Assembly (NCBI RefSeq): GCF_019145195.1
Contig: NZ_JAHSTW010000008.1
Coordinates: 248,001-312,000, forward strand
Direction: 5' to 3'
Length of the DNA stretch: 64,000 nucleotides
Source of the DNA: Pseudomonas siliginis
GTDB lineage: Bacteria > Pseudomonadota > Gammaproteobacteria > Pseudomonadales > Pseudomonadaceae
Below the pieces are notes generated by a model. The model worked only from the letters and a program-made list of their open reading frames with translations. It was not told the origin of the DNA and did not search any database. Below, piece by piece: positions 34,273 through 43,020 of this stretch. How positions within the stretch are numbered: position 1 is the first letter of the stretch; every line of letters starts with the position of its first letter. Position numbers and translations under genes: made by a program.

Positions 34273-36720
34273 ATGCTGTTGTTGTGGATACTGGTTTTGA
34301 TCGTCGGCGTGGCGTATCTCGCCCATCGACGCATCGCCCCGCTGCCCGCGTTGGGCATCGTTGCGGCCTATCTGGTCGCCATGGGGATTTTCAGTCACGC
34401 GCCGGGCTGGTTGCTGTTTGTCTTCTGGGTCCTGTTGGCGGTGGTCGCCGCGCCATTGTTGCTGCCTGACCTGCGCCGCAAGCACTTCACCGCGCCGCTG
34501 TTCAACTGGTTCCAGAAAACCCTGCCGCCCATGTCGCAGACCGAACGCGACGCGATCGATGCCGGCACCGTGTGGTGGGACGGCGAGCTGTTCAGCGGCC
34601 GTCCGGACTGGGACAAACTGCTGTCCTATCCCAAGGTGCAACTGACTGAAGAAGAACAGGCGTTCATCGATGGCCCGACCGAAGAACTCTGCGCGATGGT
34701 CAGCGACTGGCAGATCGGCCAGTCCATGGACCTGCCGCCCGAGGCCTGGACGCACATCAAGGAACATGGCTTTTTCGCCCTGATCATTCCCAAGGAATAC
34801 GGCGGCAAAGGCTTCTCGGCCTACGCTCACTCACAAGTGGCAATGAAACTGGCGACACGCAGCGGCGACCTCGCCTCTACCGTGATGGTGCCCAACTCCC
34901 TCGGCCCTGCCGAACTATTGCTGCATTACGGCACCGACGAACAACGTAATCACTACCTGCCGCGCCTGGCCCGTGGCGACGATATTCCGTGCTTCGCCCT
35001 CACCGGCCCGCTGGCCGGTTCCGATGCCGGCGCGATGCCCGACACCGGGATCATCTGCAAAGGCCAGTGGGAAGGACAGGAAGTTATCGGCCTGCGCCTG
35101 AACTGGGAAAAGCGCTACATCACCCTCGGCCCGGTCGCTACCCTGCTTGGCCTGGCATTCAAGGCTTATGACCCGGATCACCTGCTCGGTGAGGAAGAGG
35201 ACCTCGGCATCAGTCTGGCGCTGATCCCGACCGATACCGCAGGTGTGGAAATCGGTCGTCGTCACCTGCCGCTGGGCGCCGCGTTCATGAACGGCCCGAA
35301 CTCCGGCAAGGACGTGTTCATTCCTCTGGACTACCTCATCGGTGGTCAGGAAATGCTCGGCAAGGGCTGGATGATGCTGATGAACTGCCTGTCAGTCGGG
35401 CGTTCGATCTCGCTGCCAGCCGTCGGTACCGGTGCGGCCAAGTTCACCAGTCTGGTCACCGGCCAGTACGCGCAGATTCGCGAGCAATTCAATGTACCGC
35501 TGTCCGCGTTCGAAGGCATTCAGGAAGCCATGGCGCGCATCGGCGGCAACGCGTGGATGATGGACGCCGCCCGCATGCTCACCGCCAACGCGGTGGACCT
35601 GGGTGAAAAACCATCGGTGCTGTCGGCGATCCTCAAATATCACCTCACCGAACGCGGCCGCGAATGCATCAGCCACGCCATGGATGTGCATGGTGGTAAA
35701 GCGATCATCATGGGGCCGAACAACTACCTGGGCCGCAGCTGGAACGGCGCTCCGATCTTCATCACCGTCGAAGGCGCGAACATCCTGTCGCGCAACCTGA
35801 TGATCTTCGGTCAGGGCGCGATCCGCTGCCATCCATTCGTACTCAAGGAAATGGCCCTGGCCGGTCGCCAGGATAAAGACCAGGCACTCAAGGAATTCGA
35901 TGGCCTGCTGCTCAAGCACATCGGTTTCGCCGTCAGCAATGCGGCCAGCACACTGGTGCTGAACCTCGGCCTTGGCCATTTCGAACATGCGCCGGGTGAC
36001 AGGATCAGCCAAGGCTACTTCCGCGCGCTGAACCGTCAGGCCGCCGCATTCGCCATGCTCGCCGACTTCAGCATGATGCTCCTGGGCGGCGAACTGAAAC
36101 GCCGCGAACGTTTGTCGGCGCGCCTCGGCGACGTGCTGAGCAACCTGTATCTGGCATCCGCCGCGCTCAAGCGTTATCACGACCTGGATTCGCCGGCGTA
36201 CATGGAACCGCTGTTCCGCTGGGCCATGGAAGAAAGTCTCGGCCAGTCGGAGCGTGCGCTGGATGAACTGCTGAGCAACTTCCCGAACAAAGTCTTCGGC
36301 TGCCTGCTGCGGGTCATCGTCTTCCCGTTCGGGCGCCGTCACAAAGGCCCATCGGACAAACTCGGCGCCGAAGTCGCTGCGGTCATCGGTCGCGCCAAAG
36401 GCGATCCGGCCCTCGAAGAACTGCTCGCCGGCTGCTACCGCCCGCAATCGGCGGACGATGCCGTGGGCGCGCTGCAACACGCCAGCGACCTGCTCAACGC
36501 CGCACAACCGCTGCACAAGAAACTGCACACTGCACTGAAGAGCGGCCAGGTCAAACCGGCAGCCGGCGAACACGCCATCGATGCCGCGCTGGAAGCCGGC
36601 GTGCTGCAAGCCGTCGAAGCGCAAAGCCTGCGCGACGCCGAAGCGGCCCGCCGCAAGGTGATCGACGTCGACGATTTCGCCAAAGAAGAACTGACCCAGG
36701 CAGAGGGCAAAGTCCGCTGA
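34273..36720 (+). CDS. fadE: Acyl-CoA dehydrogenase FadE
   Basis: 815 aa, the long FadE form (E. coli 814 aa) that performs the first oxidation of fatty-acid beta-oxidation. Two N-terminal membrane segments (about 1-22 and 27-68) precede the N-terminal, middle and C-terminal ACAD domains and a long C-terminal DUF1974-type helical region (about 480-815). GGAGGA precedes ATG 34273 by 6 nt. The small gene downstream keeps the arrangement of P. aeruginosa PA2815-PA2816. Confidence 0.95.
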   Translation: MLLLWILVLIVGVAYLAHRRIAPLPALGIVAAYLVAMGIFSHAPGWLLFVFWVLLAVVAAPLLLPDLRRKHFTAPLFNWFQKTLPPMSQTERDAIDAGTVWWDGELFSGRPDWDKLLSYPKVQLTEEEQAFIDGPTEELCAMVSDWQIGQSMDLPPEAWTHIKEHGFFALIIPKEYGGKGFSAYAHSQVAMKLATRSGDLASTVMVPNSLGPAELLLHYGTDEQRNHYLPRLARGDDIPCFALTGPLAGSDAGAMPDTGIICKGQWEGQEVIGLRLNWEKRYITLGPVATLLGLAFKAYDPDHLLGEEEDLGISLALIPTDTAGVEIGRRHLPLGAAFMNGPNSGKDVFIPLDYLIGGQEMLGKGWMMLMNCLSVGRSISLPAVGTGAAKFTSLVTGQYAQIREQFNVPLSAFEGIQEAMARIGGNAWMMDAARMLTANAVDLGEKPSVLSAILKYHLTERGRECISHAMDVHGGKAIIMGPNNYLGRSWNGAPIFITVEGANILSRNLMIFGQGAIRCHPFVLKEMALAGRQDKDQALKEFDGLLLKHIGFAVSNAASTLVLNLGLGHFEHAPGDRISQGYFRALNRQAAAFAMLADFSMMLLGGELKRRERLSARLGDVLSNLYLASAALKRYHDLDSPAYMEPLFRWAMEESLGQSERALDELLSNFPNKVFGCLLRVIVFPFGRRHKGPSDKLGAEVAAVIGRAKGDPALEELLAGCYRPQSADDAVGALQHASDLLNAAQPLHKKLHTALKSGQVKPAAGEHAIDAALEAGVLQAVEAQSLRDAEAARRKVIDVDDFAKEELTQAEGKVR

Positions 36721-36733
36721 TCCCGGTTTATGT

Positions 36734-36780
36734 GAAAAAACGGCGCGAGGGCTTTATACTCCCGCGCCCGTTTTGCTCTT
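36734..36780 (+). promoter_or_regulatory. GC-rich hairpin with internal promoter-like element downstream of fadE
   Basis: An imperfect stem (ACGGCGCGAGGG / CCCGCGCCCGT) carries TTTATACT in its loop, followed by TTTTGCTC. It can be read as a weak fadE terminator and, because TATACT is a good -10, as a promoter for the next gene. Which of the two applies cannot be told from sequence. Confidence 0.45.
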
Positions 36781-36793
36781 GAGGACTTATCTC

Positions 36794-37201
36794 GTGTCCA
36801 ACGTCGTTGCCGATCATCTCGTGTTGCTCGACCACCTGCGCAGTATCCTGGTCGCCGTAGGTGAGGCCGAACAAGTGCCCGAAGAAAGCCATGCCCTGTT
36901 CCTCGAGCGCTTCGACGAACTGCTGGCCTCCCTGCCGATCGACCCTATCGAAAGCCAATACCTGGGCCAGGACATCCTCACCCAAGTCATCAGCCGCTAC
37001 CCGCAAATCGCCCACCTGATCCCACGCGACCTGCTGTGGTTCTTCGCCGGCGACTGCCTGCACTACCTCTCCGACGAAGAAATCGACCTCTACCAGGCCC
37101 TCGAAGAACGCCGCTACGAAGCCGAACAGAACGACGAACCGTTTGACTGGAACCAGGAAAAACAATTGCTGGCCATGTCCGCGCAGGACAGCAAGCACTG
37201 A
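36794..37201 (+). CDS. Conserved acidic protein linked to fadE (PA2816-like)
   Basis: 135 aa, starting at GTG 36794 after TTGAGGACTTAT. The protein is soluble, acidic and mostly helical, with no signal peptide, cysteine motif or domain I recognise. It lies 73 nt after fadE. The association with fadE is conserved in Pseudomonas (from memory of PA2815-PA2816), so a role tied to FadE is possible but unproven. Confidence 0.8.
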   Translation: MSNVVADHLVLLDHLRSILVAVGEAEQVPEESHALFLERFDELLASLPIDPIESQYLGQDILTQVISRYPQIAHLIPRDLLWFFAGDCLHYLSDEEIDLYQALEERRYEAEQNDEPFDWNQEKQLLAMSAQDSKH

Positions 37202-37218
37202 TATTCGACAGGTAATCG

Positions 37219-37256
37219 AAAGGCCCGCACTGGTGATTCAGTGCGGGCCTTTTTTT
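37219..37256 (+). terminator. Terminator after the fadE-linked gene
   Basis: The stem AAGGCCCGCACT/AGTGCGGGCCTT is followed by a run of T residues, 18 nt after the stop. Confidence 0.93.
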
Positions 37257-37268
37257 CAAGATCAAAAG

Positions 37269-37414
37269 CCCCTCACTAGCCCTATCCCGGAGGGAGAGGG
37301 GACTGACCCCGCTGTTTGGACGAGGTACGTCGACCTGAATTACCGAGTCGAATGAGGTTTCGAAAAGCCAAAAAATCGGCTCCCTTCTCCCTGGGGAAAG
37401 GGCTGGGGTGAGGG
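37269..37414. repeat. MITE-like inverted repeat (CCCTCAC..AGCCCT family)
   Basis: The left arm 37269-37302 and right arm 37381-37414 are near-perfect inverted copies (CCTCAC..AGCCCT.TCCC...AGGGAGA.GGGA), with about 78 nt between them. There is no coding content. The arm belongs to a sequence type repeated in many proteobacterial genomes. Confidence 0.8.
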
Positions 37415-37468
37415 AAAAATCCACTACAAAACCAAAGCAAGACACCTCCCGCTCCTAACCACTCAAAA

Positions 37469-37826
37469 CAATGAGCGCAAGCTCGAGTACCGCTTTTGAT
37501 CTTGATCCACCGGCGACGTCGGAAGGCTGAGTGGAGGGATTGATCCGGGCGTGGGAGCGCAGCGACCGTACGACGCAGTCGTACACAGCGGAAGGAGGTG
37601 CAGCGAAGCAAACCGTAGACGCTGCGCCCGGATCAGTCCCGGAGCGAAGGAACCCGAGCCTGCGAGGGCCGAACGCAGGAGCTAGCGTTTTTTGCTTACT
37701 TTTTTTGGCGCTTGTAAAAAAGTAAGTCGCCGTAAGGGCGAAACCCTAAGCAGCCGTTACCGCAGAAACGGATATTCACCCAAAACCCCAAGAGCATGGT
37801 CGGCCCAAAGGCCGCCAAGTCCCCCC
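37469..37826. repeat. Structured dispersed repeat, copy 1
   Basis: About 358 nt, closely similar to 53769-54126. Helices seen: a GNRA hairpin GAGC-GCAA-GCTC near the 5' end; a long-range stem GATCCGGGCG (37542-37551) with CGCCCGGATC (37625-37634); a hairpin at 37568-37584; CCTGCG/CGCAGG at 37659-37679; CTTACTTTTTT/AAAAAAGTAAG at 37695-37726; and TCGCC-GTAAG-GGCGA at 37727-37741. Several of these covary with copy 2. Short open frames inside are not supported as genes. It lies between the fadE-linked gene and the LysR gene, ending 10 nt before the LysR stop. Confidence 0.85.
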
Positions 37827-37835
37827 AAAAAAACC

Positions 37836-38834
37836 TCAAAGCAACCCCTCACTCTCCGGCAGCTCATACGCCACAGCCAAATTGCCCCCGCCCACCGACT
37901 TCCCGGGCCTACCCAACGTCGGCTCCTTCTGCAAACACTCCACCAGATAATCAATAAACACCCGCAACTTCGGCGGCAGATACCGCGTCGGCGAATGCAG
38001 CAACCACAACCCACCATGATAAGAGGCAAGAAACGTCCAGTCCGGCAACACCTGCACAATCAACTTCTGCTCCAAGGCGTAACGCGCCGTGAAATACGGC
38101 AGACTGCCAATGCCGATGTGCTGCAACACCGCCCCCAACCGCACACCCGTGTGATTGGCGGCATAGCGCCCACGCACTCCGACCGTCACCGCCTTGCTGC
38201 CCTTCTTGAATTTCCAGCGCGCATCGCTCGGCGTTTCGCCCAGATAAATACAACTGTGGTTGAGCAAATCGTGAGGATGCGTCGGCGTGCCATGTTCGGC
38301 CAGGTATTGCGGCGTGGCGCAAAGCAAATGATCGATGGTCAGCAACTGCCGCCCGACCAGACCGGCCGGTGGACGATCAGTGATGCGAATTGCCAGATCG
38401 ACATGATCATCGATCAGATCGACCTGACGATCTTCCAGCAGCAACTCCACATCAACCTTGGGATAGCGGCGCAGAAACTCCGGCATGTGCGGATGAATCA
38501 CAAAGCGCCCCACCGCTTTCGGCACGCTGACCCGCACCAGACCTTCGGCTTCGTGGGTGAACTGGCCGCTGATTTCCATCACCGACCTGGCCGCGCTGAC
38601 CATTTCCTGGCAACGCTTGAACACCTCCTCACCGCCATCGCTCAAGCGCAGTTTGCGCGTGGTGCGTTGCAGCAAGCGCGTGGCCAACGCCTTTTCCAAG
38701 CGGGAAATACTGCGACTGACCGCCGAGGGTGAGGAACCCATCTGCCGCGCCGCTTCAGAGAAGCTGCCGGTCTCGACAACCTTGACGAAAATCGCCATTT
38801 CACCCAGCAGCGGCAGCGGAAGATTGATGCTCAC
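37836..38834 (-). CDS. LysR-family transcriptional regulator
   Basis: 332 aa. The N-terminal winged helix-turn-helix (MAIFVKVVETGSFSEAARQMGSSPSAVSRSISRLE) is followed by a LysR substrate-binding domain. GTG 38834 with AAAGGA nine bases upstream is preferred; a TTG three codons earlier is the alternative. It is divergent from alaX across an 89-nt promoter region, so it probably controls alaX, the oxygenase and lysE. The inducer is unknown. Confidence 0.9.
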   Translation of the reverse strand: MSINLPLPLLGEMAIFVKVVETGSFSEAARQMGSSPSAVSRSISRLEKALATRLLQRTTRKLRLSDGGEEVFKRCQEMVSAARSVMEISGQFTHEAEGLVRVSVPKAVGRFVIHPHMPEFLRRYPKVDVELLLEDRQVDLIDDHVDLAIRITDRPPAGLVGRQLLTIDHLLCATPQYLAEHGTPTHPHDLLNHSCIYLGETPSDARWKFKKGSKAVTVGVRGRYAANHTGVRLGAVLQHIGIGSLPYFTARYALEQKLIVQVLPDWTFLASYHGGLWLLHSPTRYLPPKLRVFIDYLVECLQKEPTLGRPGKSVGGGNLAVAYELPESEGLL

Positions 38835-38864
38835 AACGCACAAGTCCTTTGATGTTCGAATGGA

Positions 38865-38893
38865 TTATCACGTTATTGCACGATTCATATAAT
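38865..38893 (+). promoter_or_regulatory. Promoter of the alaX-oxygenase-lysE unit
   Basis: TTATCA (38865-38870) and a perfect TATAAT (38888-38893) are separated by 17 nt, 30 nt upstream of the alaX ATG. The weak -35 fits an activator-dependent promoter, and the LysR gene starts divergently just to the left. Confidence 0.65.
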
Positions 38894-38923
38894 AAAAACA
38901 GAACTTCGATCAGGGCATGGAAT

Positions 38924-39550
38924 ATGACGCTTCGCCTGTTTTTTCACAGTGATGACCTCAAGGCGAATGTCGAAGTCCTCGACTGCACACCCCACGAGAA
39001 CGAATTCGCCGTAGTGCTGCGCGCTACTCTGTTTCACCCCCAGGGCGGCGGTCAGCCTTGCGACACCGGCTGGATCGGTGAGAGTCAGGTGTCGCGCGTG
39101 GTGCAGGAAGCGGAGCGCATTGTGCATTTCGTCGACCGCCCGCAGCCTCTGGGCATGACCGTCATCCGTATCGATGAAGAACGCCGCCGCTTCAACACAC
39201 GCATGCACTCGGCCGGGCACCTGATCGGTCATTTCATTCAGGCCATGGGCTGGATGCCGATCAAGGCGCACCACTGGCCGGACGAAGGCCGGGTGCAATT
39301 CAAGCCGGGCGATGGCGCTGAAGAAGTCGATGCGCCAACCGTGCAAACCGGTATCGAGCAGTGGATCGAACATGATCTGCCGCGCCTGACCTCGCTTCGC
39401 GAAGGCGCGCGGGAAATCAGTTTCGGTGAGCTGCCAGCCTATGGCTGCGGTGGCACCCACGTACGTAGCCTGAAGGATCTGGGCACAGTCACGATCGCGT
39501 CCCTTTCGCAGAAGAAGGGCACGCTGTCCGTCCACTACAGCGTGGATTGA
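38924..39550 (+). CDS. alaX: Stand-alone alanyl-tRNA editing protein (AlaX type)
   Basis: 208 aa, related to the editing domain of AlaRS. The zinc-binding HxxxH is MHSAGHLIGH and the downstream CGGTH is in YGCGGTHVRSL. The substrate-side motif FHPQGGGQPCDTG is intact. Family members hydrolyse mischarged Ser- or Gly-tRNA(Ala) in trans. ATG 38924 fits homologues and lies 30 nt after the -10. It is the first gene of a rightward set with a 2OG oxygenase and a LysE exporter, an unusual partnership that may reflect protection from a non-standard amino acid. Confidence 0.9.
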   Translation: MTLRLFFHSDDLKANVEVLDCTPHENEFAVVLRATLFHPQGGGQPCDTGWIGESQVSRVVQEAERIVHFVDRPQPLGMTVIRIDEERRRFNTRMHSAGHLIGHFIQAMGWMPIKAHHWPDEGRVQFKPGDGAEEVDAPTVQTGIEQWIEHDLPRLTSLREGAREISFGELPAYGCGGTHVRSLKDLGTVTIASLSQKKGTLSVHYSVD

Positions 39551-39625
39551 GCATTTCGGACGTTGCCATCGCGCAGCGTCCGACGCCGGGGGACCGCACT
39601 CGCAGGTTCCGTTGACTATCGATAG

Positions 39626-40411
39626 ATGGACCTAAAAAAAATGATGCTAGACGTCGAGCGTCTCGATGAGACGTGCATAAAAAAACTGGCCAACGAAGAA
39701 GTCCTCGCCATCCGCGTCAAACGCTTTCTGCCCGAGCCGCTGGCGATCGAGATCGGCGACAAGATCCTCGCCCCGGGCTTTGAAGGCTACATCAACGCGC
39801 CGAGTATCGGCCGTATCGGCATGGCCTTTTACGAGGCGGAAAACCAGCCACTGCTGATCGAGGATTACTTCGAACGCGCCACCCGCAACATCGACGAACT
39901 GCGCCAGCGCTGCGCGCCCTACTCTTCGCCGATCGACACGTTGCGCTGCATGCTTGACGAATCCTGGCCCGCTGGCGCGCATCTGGAAAACCTCTACGGG
40001 CGCAAGATGTATGTCGGCTTGTCGCGCGTGGTCAAACCCGGCGTGTGCTTTCTTGCTCATCACGACATCTTCGCCAAAGACGCCCCGGACAGTTTTCAGG
40101 CGCGCAGTCTCGAGGCGCAATTTGCCTGCAACGTCTACCTGAACATGCCCGCCGAGGGCGGCGCCTTGCAGATGTGGAATGACCACATCACCCCCGATCA
40201 ATTCGACGAAATGCGCGGCGACAGTTATGGCATCGAGCCGTCGCTGCTGGGGCCGCCCGCCCTCGAAGTACGACCGCAGCCCGGCGATTTCATCATGTTC
40301 AATTCGCGGCGCATGCACTCGGTAACTCCGGGCGTGGCCGATCCGCGTTTGAGCCTGTCGTTCTTTGTCGGCTATCGCGGCAATGCCTCCCCTCTGACTT
40401 TCTGGAGCTGA
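39626..40411 (+). CDS. Fe(II)/2-oxoglutarate-dependent oxygenase, amino-acid-hydroxylase-like
   Basis: 261 aa. The iron-binding triad is visible: H145-x-D147 in AHHDIF and H231 in RRMHSVTPG. R241 (PRLSLSFF) is a good 2-oxoglutarate anchor. Because position 147 is Asp and not Gly/Ala, it should hydroxylate or desaturate rather than halogenate. Size and layout recall the free-amino-acid radical hydroxylase/halogenase group around BesD, but this is a tentative comparison. The lysE start follows its stop by one base, linking the product to export. Start ATG 39626 is uncertain because no ribosome site is obvious. Confidence 0.78.
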   Translation: MDLKKMMLDVERLDETCIKKLANEEVLAIRVKRFLPEPLAIEIGDKILAPGFEGYINAPSIGRIGMAFYEAENQPLLIEDYFERATRNIDELRQRCAPYSSPIDTLRCMLDESWPAGAHLENLYGRKMYVGLSRVVKPGVCFLAHHDIFAKDAPDSFQARSLEAQFACNVYLNMPAEGGALQMWNDHITPDQFDEMRGDSYGIEPSLLGPPALEVRPQPGDFIMFNSRRMHSVTPGVADPRLSLSFFVGYRGNASPLTFWS

Positions 40412-40412
40412 C

Positions 40413-41051
40413 ATGCTTTCCAATTACCTGGGCGAATTTCTCGCATTGGCCACCATCCACTTTCTCGCCGTGGTAGCACCCGGCCCGGACTTCGCCGTGA
40501 CCATCCGTCAAAGCGTGCGCTTCGGCCGGCTCGTCGGTATCTGCACTGCGCTGGGCATCGGCGCGGGGATTTCCGTGCATGTGCTGTATACCCTGCTCGG
40601 CGTCGGCGCCCTGATGCACACCACGCCGTGGCTGCTGACCGCCGCCAAAGTGGTCGGCGGTGCGTACATCCTTTATCTGGGCGTCAGCCTGATTCGCAGC
40701 AAACCGAAGAGCAGCGTCGAAGGCGAAAAAACTGCCGATGAGCCGCTGGTTGAACAGTCACTGTTCAAGGCATTCAGCACCGGTTTTCTGACCAACGCGA
40801 CCAACCCCAAGGCCACGCTGTTTTTCCTGGCCATCTTCACCACGATCATCAGCGCCAGCACACCGCTGCAGATCCAGGCGTTCTACGGATTGTGGATGTG
40901 CTTCGTCAACGCGCTGTGGTTCGTGATCGTCGCGCTGTTTTTCTCCAGCAATAAAGTGCGCCTGCTGTTCATGCGCCTTGGACACTGGTTCGAGCGCAGC
41001 ATGGGCGTCATCCTGATTCTGTTTGCCGGACGGCTGATGCTGTCGATGTAA
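40413..41051 (+). CDS. LysE/RhtB-family amino-acid exporter
   Basis: 212 aa with about six membrane helices and the family N-terminal motif VAPGPDFAVTIRQSVRFGRLVG. Such proteins export lysine, threonine, homoserine or related amino acids. It begins one base after the oxygenase stop, so coupling is likely. It ends with a terminator 8 nt downstream. The substrate may be the oxygenase product. Confidence 0.9.
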   Translation: MLSNYLGEFLALATIHFLAVVAPGPDFAVTIRQSVRFGRLVGICTALGIGAGISVHVLYTLLGVGALMHTTPWLLTAAKVVGGAYILYLGVSLIRSKPKSSVEGEKTADEPLVEQSLFKAFSTGFLTNATNPKATLFFLAIFTTIISASTPLQIQAFYGLWMCFVNALWFVIVALFFSSNKVRLLFMRLGHWFERSMGVILILFAGRLMLSM

Positions 41052-41058
41052 CTCACAC

Positions 41059-41093
41059 AAAAAAGTCCCGGCATAAGTTGCCGGGACTTTTTT
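41059..41093 (+). terminator. Terminator after lysE
   Basis: The stem AGTCCCGG/CCGGGACT with flanking A-run and T-run closes the alaX-oxygenase-lysE unit. Confidence 0.92.
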
Positions 41094-41238
41094 CATTTGT
41101 GCGCCTCTTTTGCATTTCTGTGCGACAGATCAACTTTGTAATTCCCTCTTCAGCCGCCTACGGTGTTAGGTTGCAAAATGTTTCTGCCGCAAGCGTCAGA
41201 CATATTTTCCCAATCTCTAGCAAAGGAATGCCTGTTCA

Positions 41239-42978
41239 ATGGTCTTTTCCCTGAAAAAACTGGCCGCCGCTACGCTCGTCATGGCCAGTCTCACCGCGTT
41301 TACCAGCGCCGCACAAGCCAACATCACTGCCGAGCAAAGTGCAGCGATCCTGAAATCCTTTGACGGCAAGAGCTTGACGGATTTTCGCAGCTTCCTTGGC
41401 AGCCTGGCGAAAAGCGACTTGGCCAAGACGGATAATCTCACCCCGTCCATCAGCGCCTTCCTCGACAACAAGACCCTGAACGCCGAACAGCAGAATGAAA
41501 TTCACCGTCTGCTGGGCATTTATACCCGCGTGAAATATGGCAAGGCCGCGCTGGAAACCCTGCGCCAACTCGTCGAGATCCCGACCTTCCGCAAGGACGG
41601 CGTGGAGCAACACGACAACCCGGAATTCATCAAGATTGCCGGCGAGATCCAGAAACTCGCCGAATCCTTCGGTTTGAAATTCCGCAATATCGATAACCGC
41701 GTCTACGAAATCTCTCTGGACGGCAAAGGCGACGAAGTCGTTGGCATTCATGCCCACGCCGATGTGGTGCCGGTGACGCCGGAAAACTGGGTGCTGAAAG
41801 ATGGCACCAAACTCGACCCATTCAAAGTCACGCTGATTGGCGATCGCATGTACGGTCGTGGTACCGAGGATGACAAGAACGCCATTGTCGTGGCGCTGTA
41901 CGCCATGAAAGTGATCAAGGACGAGAAACTGCCACTGGCGCGTAACTTCAAGCTGCTGGTCGACACCACCGAAGAAACCAGCGGCGACGCCATTCCCTAT
42001 TACTTCGAGCGCAACCCGACGCCGAACTACAACATGGCGCTGGACGGCGGTTATCCGGTAGTGATCGCCGAAAAAGGTTACGGCACCGTCATGGCCAACT
42101 TTGCCAAACGCAAAGGCGAAGGCAACGGCGCGGAAATCGTTTCGATGACTGGCGGCAAGGCGACCAACCAGATTCCGTCCGCTTCGGTGGTCACGCTGGT
42201 AACCGACAAGCCTGCCGAGCTCGCCGCCAGTCTGCAAAAGGCCGGCGATGCCTATGCCAAGGCCAACGGCGGCGACTTCGAAGTCGCTACGAAGGTTGAT
42301 GGCAAAGACGTCAAACTGACCGTGACGGGGGTTTCTGCGCACTCCTCCGAACCAGAGTCCGGCGTCAACCCGGTCGCGCGGATGCTGAGCTTCATCAACA
42401 GCCTGGAAGGCAAAGTCGCGCTCAAGCACAACCAGTTCACCGACGCCGCACGTTATGCCGATGACAACTGGGGCCTGGATTATCTGGGCAAAAAACTTGG
42501 CGTGGGCTTCTCCGACTCGTTCATGGGGCCACTGACCACCTCGCTGACCTACGTCGGTGAGGATGACAAGACCTTCAAACTGGCGGTGAATCTGCGCGTA
42601 CCGAAGGGCAAGTCTCCGGAAAAGCTCAAGGCTGAGATCGCTGAGAAACTGGATGCCTGGAGCAAGAAGACTCATGTCGCTGTAGCGTTCGACTATTCCG
42701 TGGCCGAGCCGATGTATCGCAACCCCGAAGGTGAATGGGTCAAGGCGCTGCTTGCCGTAGCCAGCGAAAACCTCGGCATGAAATCGGAATTCGGTACTTC
42801 CGCTGGCGCGACGTCGGTTCACGAGTTGCCGAACGGCGTGCAATTCGGCCTGGCGCGACCTGAAGCCAAATACACCGGCCACACCGATGGCGAGTTCAAG
42901 ACCGTCGATCAGTTCCTGCTGGATCTGCAGATCGTCACGGAAATGATGGGGCGTGTCGGGCAATTGCCGAAGCTGTAA
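41239..42978 (+). CDS. Periplasmic M20-family dipeptidase
   Basis: 579 aa. The Sec signal peptide covers residues 1-28 (KKLAAATLVMASLTAFTSAAQA, then NITAEQ). The PepV-like M20 metal site is complete: GIHAHADVVP, GRGTEDDKNAIVVALYAM and TTEETSGDA, with a C-terminal THTDGEF-like histidine (YTGHTDGEFKTVD). It is a predicted zinc dipeptidase or amidohydrolase acting on peptides in the periplasm. The gene is monocistronic, with a terminator 42 nt after the stop. Confidence 0.9.
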   Translation: MVFSLKKLAAATLVMASLTAFTSAAQANITAEQSAAILKSFDGKSLTDFRSFLGSLAKSDLAKTDNLTPSISAFLDNKTLNAEQQNEIHRLLGIYTRVKYGKAALETLRQLVEIPTFRKDGVEQHDNPEFIKIAGEIQKLAESFGLKFRNIDNRVYEISLDGKGDEVVGIHAHADVVPVTPENWVLKDGTKLDPFKVTLIGDRMYGRGTEDDKNAIVVALYAMKVIKDEKLPLARNFKLLVDTTEETSGDAIPYYFERNPTPNYNMALDGGYPVVIAEKGYGTVMANFAKRKGEGNGAEIVSMTGGKATNQIPSASVVTLVTDKPAELAASLQKAGDAYAKANGGDFEVATKVDGKDVKLTVTGVSAHSSEPESGVNPVARMLSFINSLEGKVALKHNQFTDAARYADDNWGLDYLGKKLGVGFSDSFMGPLTTSLTYVGEDDKTFKLAVNLRVPKGKSPEKLKAEIAEKLDAWSKKTHVAVAFDYSVAEPMYRNPEGEWVKALLAVASENLGMKSEFGTSAGATSVHELPNGVQFGLARPEAKYTGHTDGEFKTVDQFLLDLQIVTEMMGRVGQLPKL

Positions 42979-43020
42979 AGCCCTGCCTGAGCCCAGTCAC
43001 CGATGACCGGGCTCAAAATA

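Noticed and set aside
35392..36624. A 410-codon leftward frame opposite fadE
   Set aside because: It is a shadow frame of fadE with no independent support.
37531..38059. Small open frames within structured repeat copy 1 (and similar ones in copy 2)
   Set aside because: The frames are conserved only because the repeat is. Changes between copies preserve base pairing rather than amino acids, and no ribosome sites are present.
41236..42963. A 575-codon open frame exactly opposite the M20 peptidase
   Set aside because: It mirrors the peptidase codon frame and shows no motif or ribosome site; the peptidase has a signal peptide and an intact metal site.
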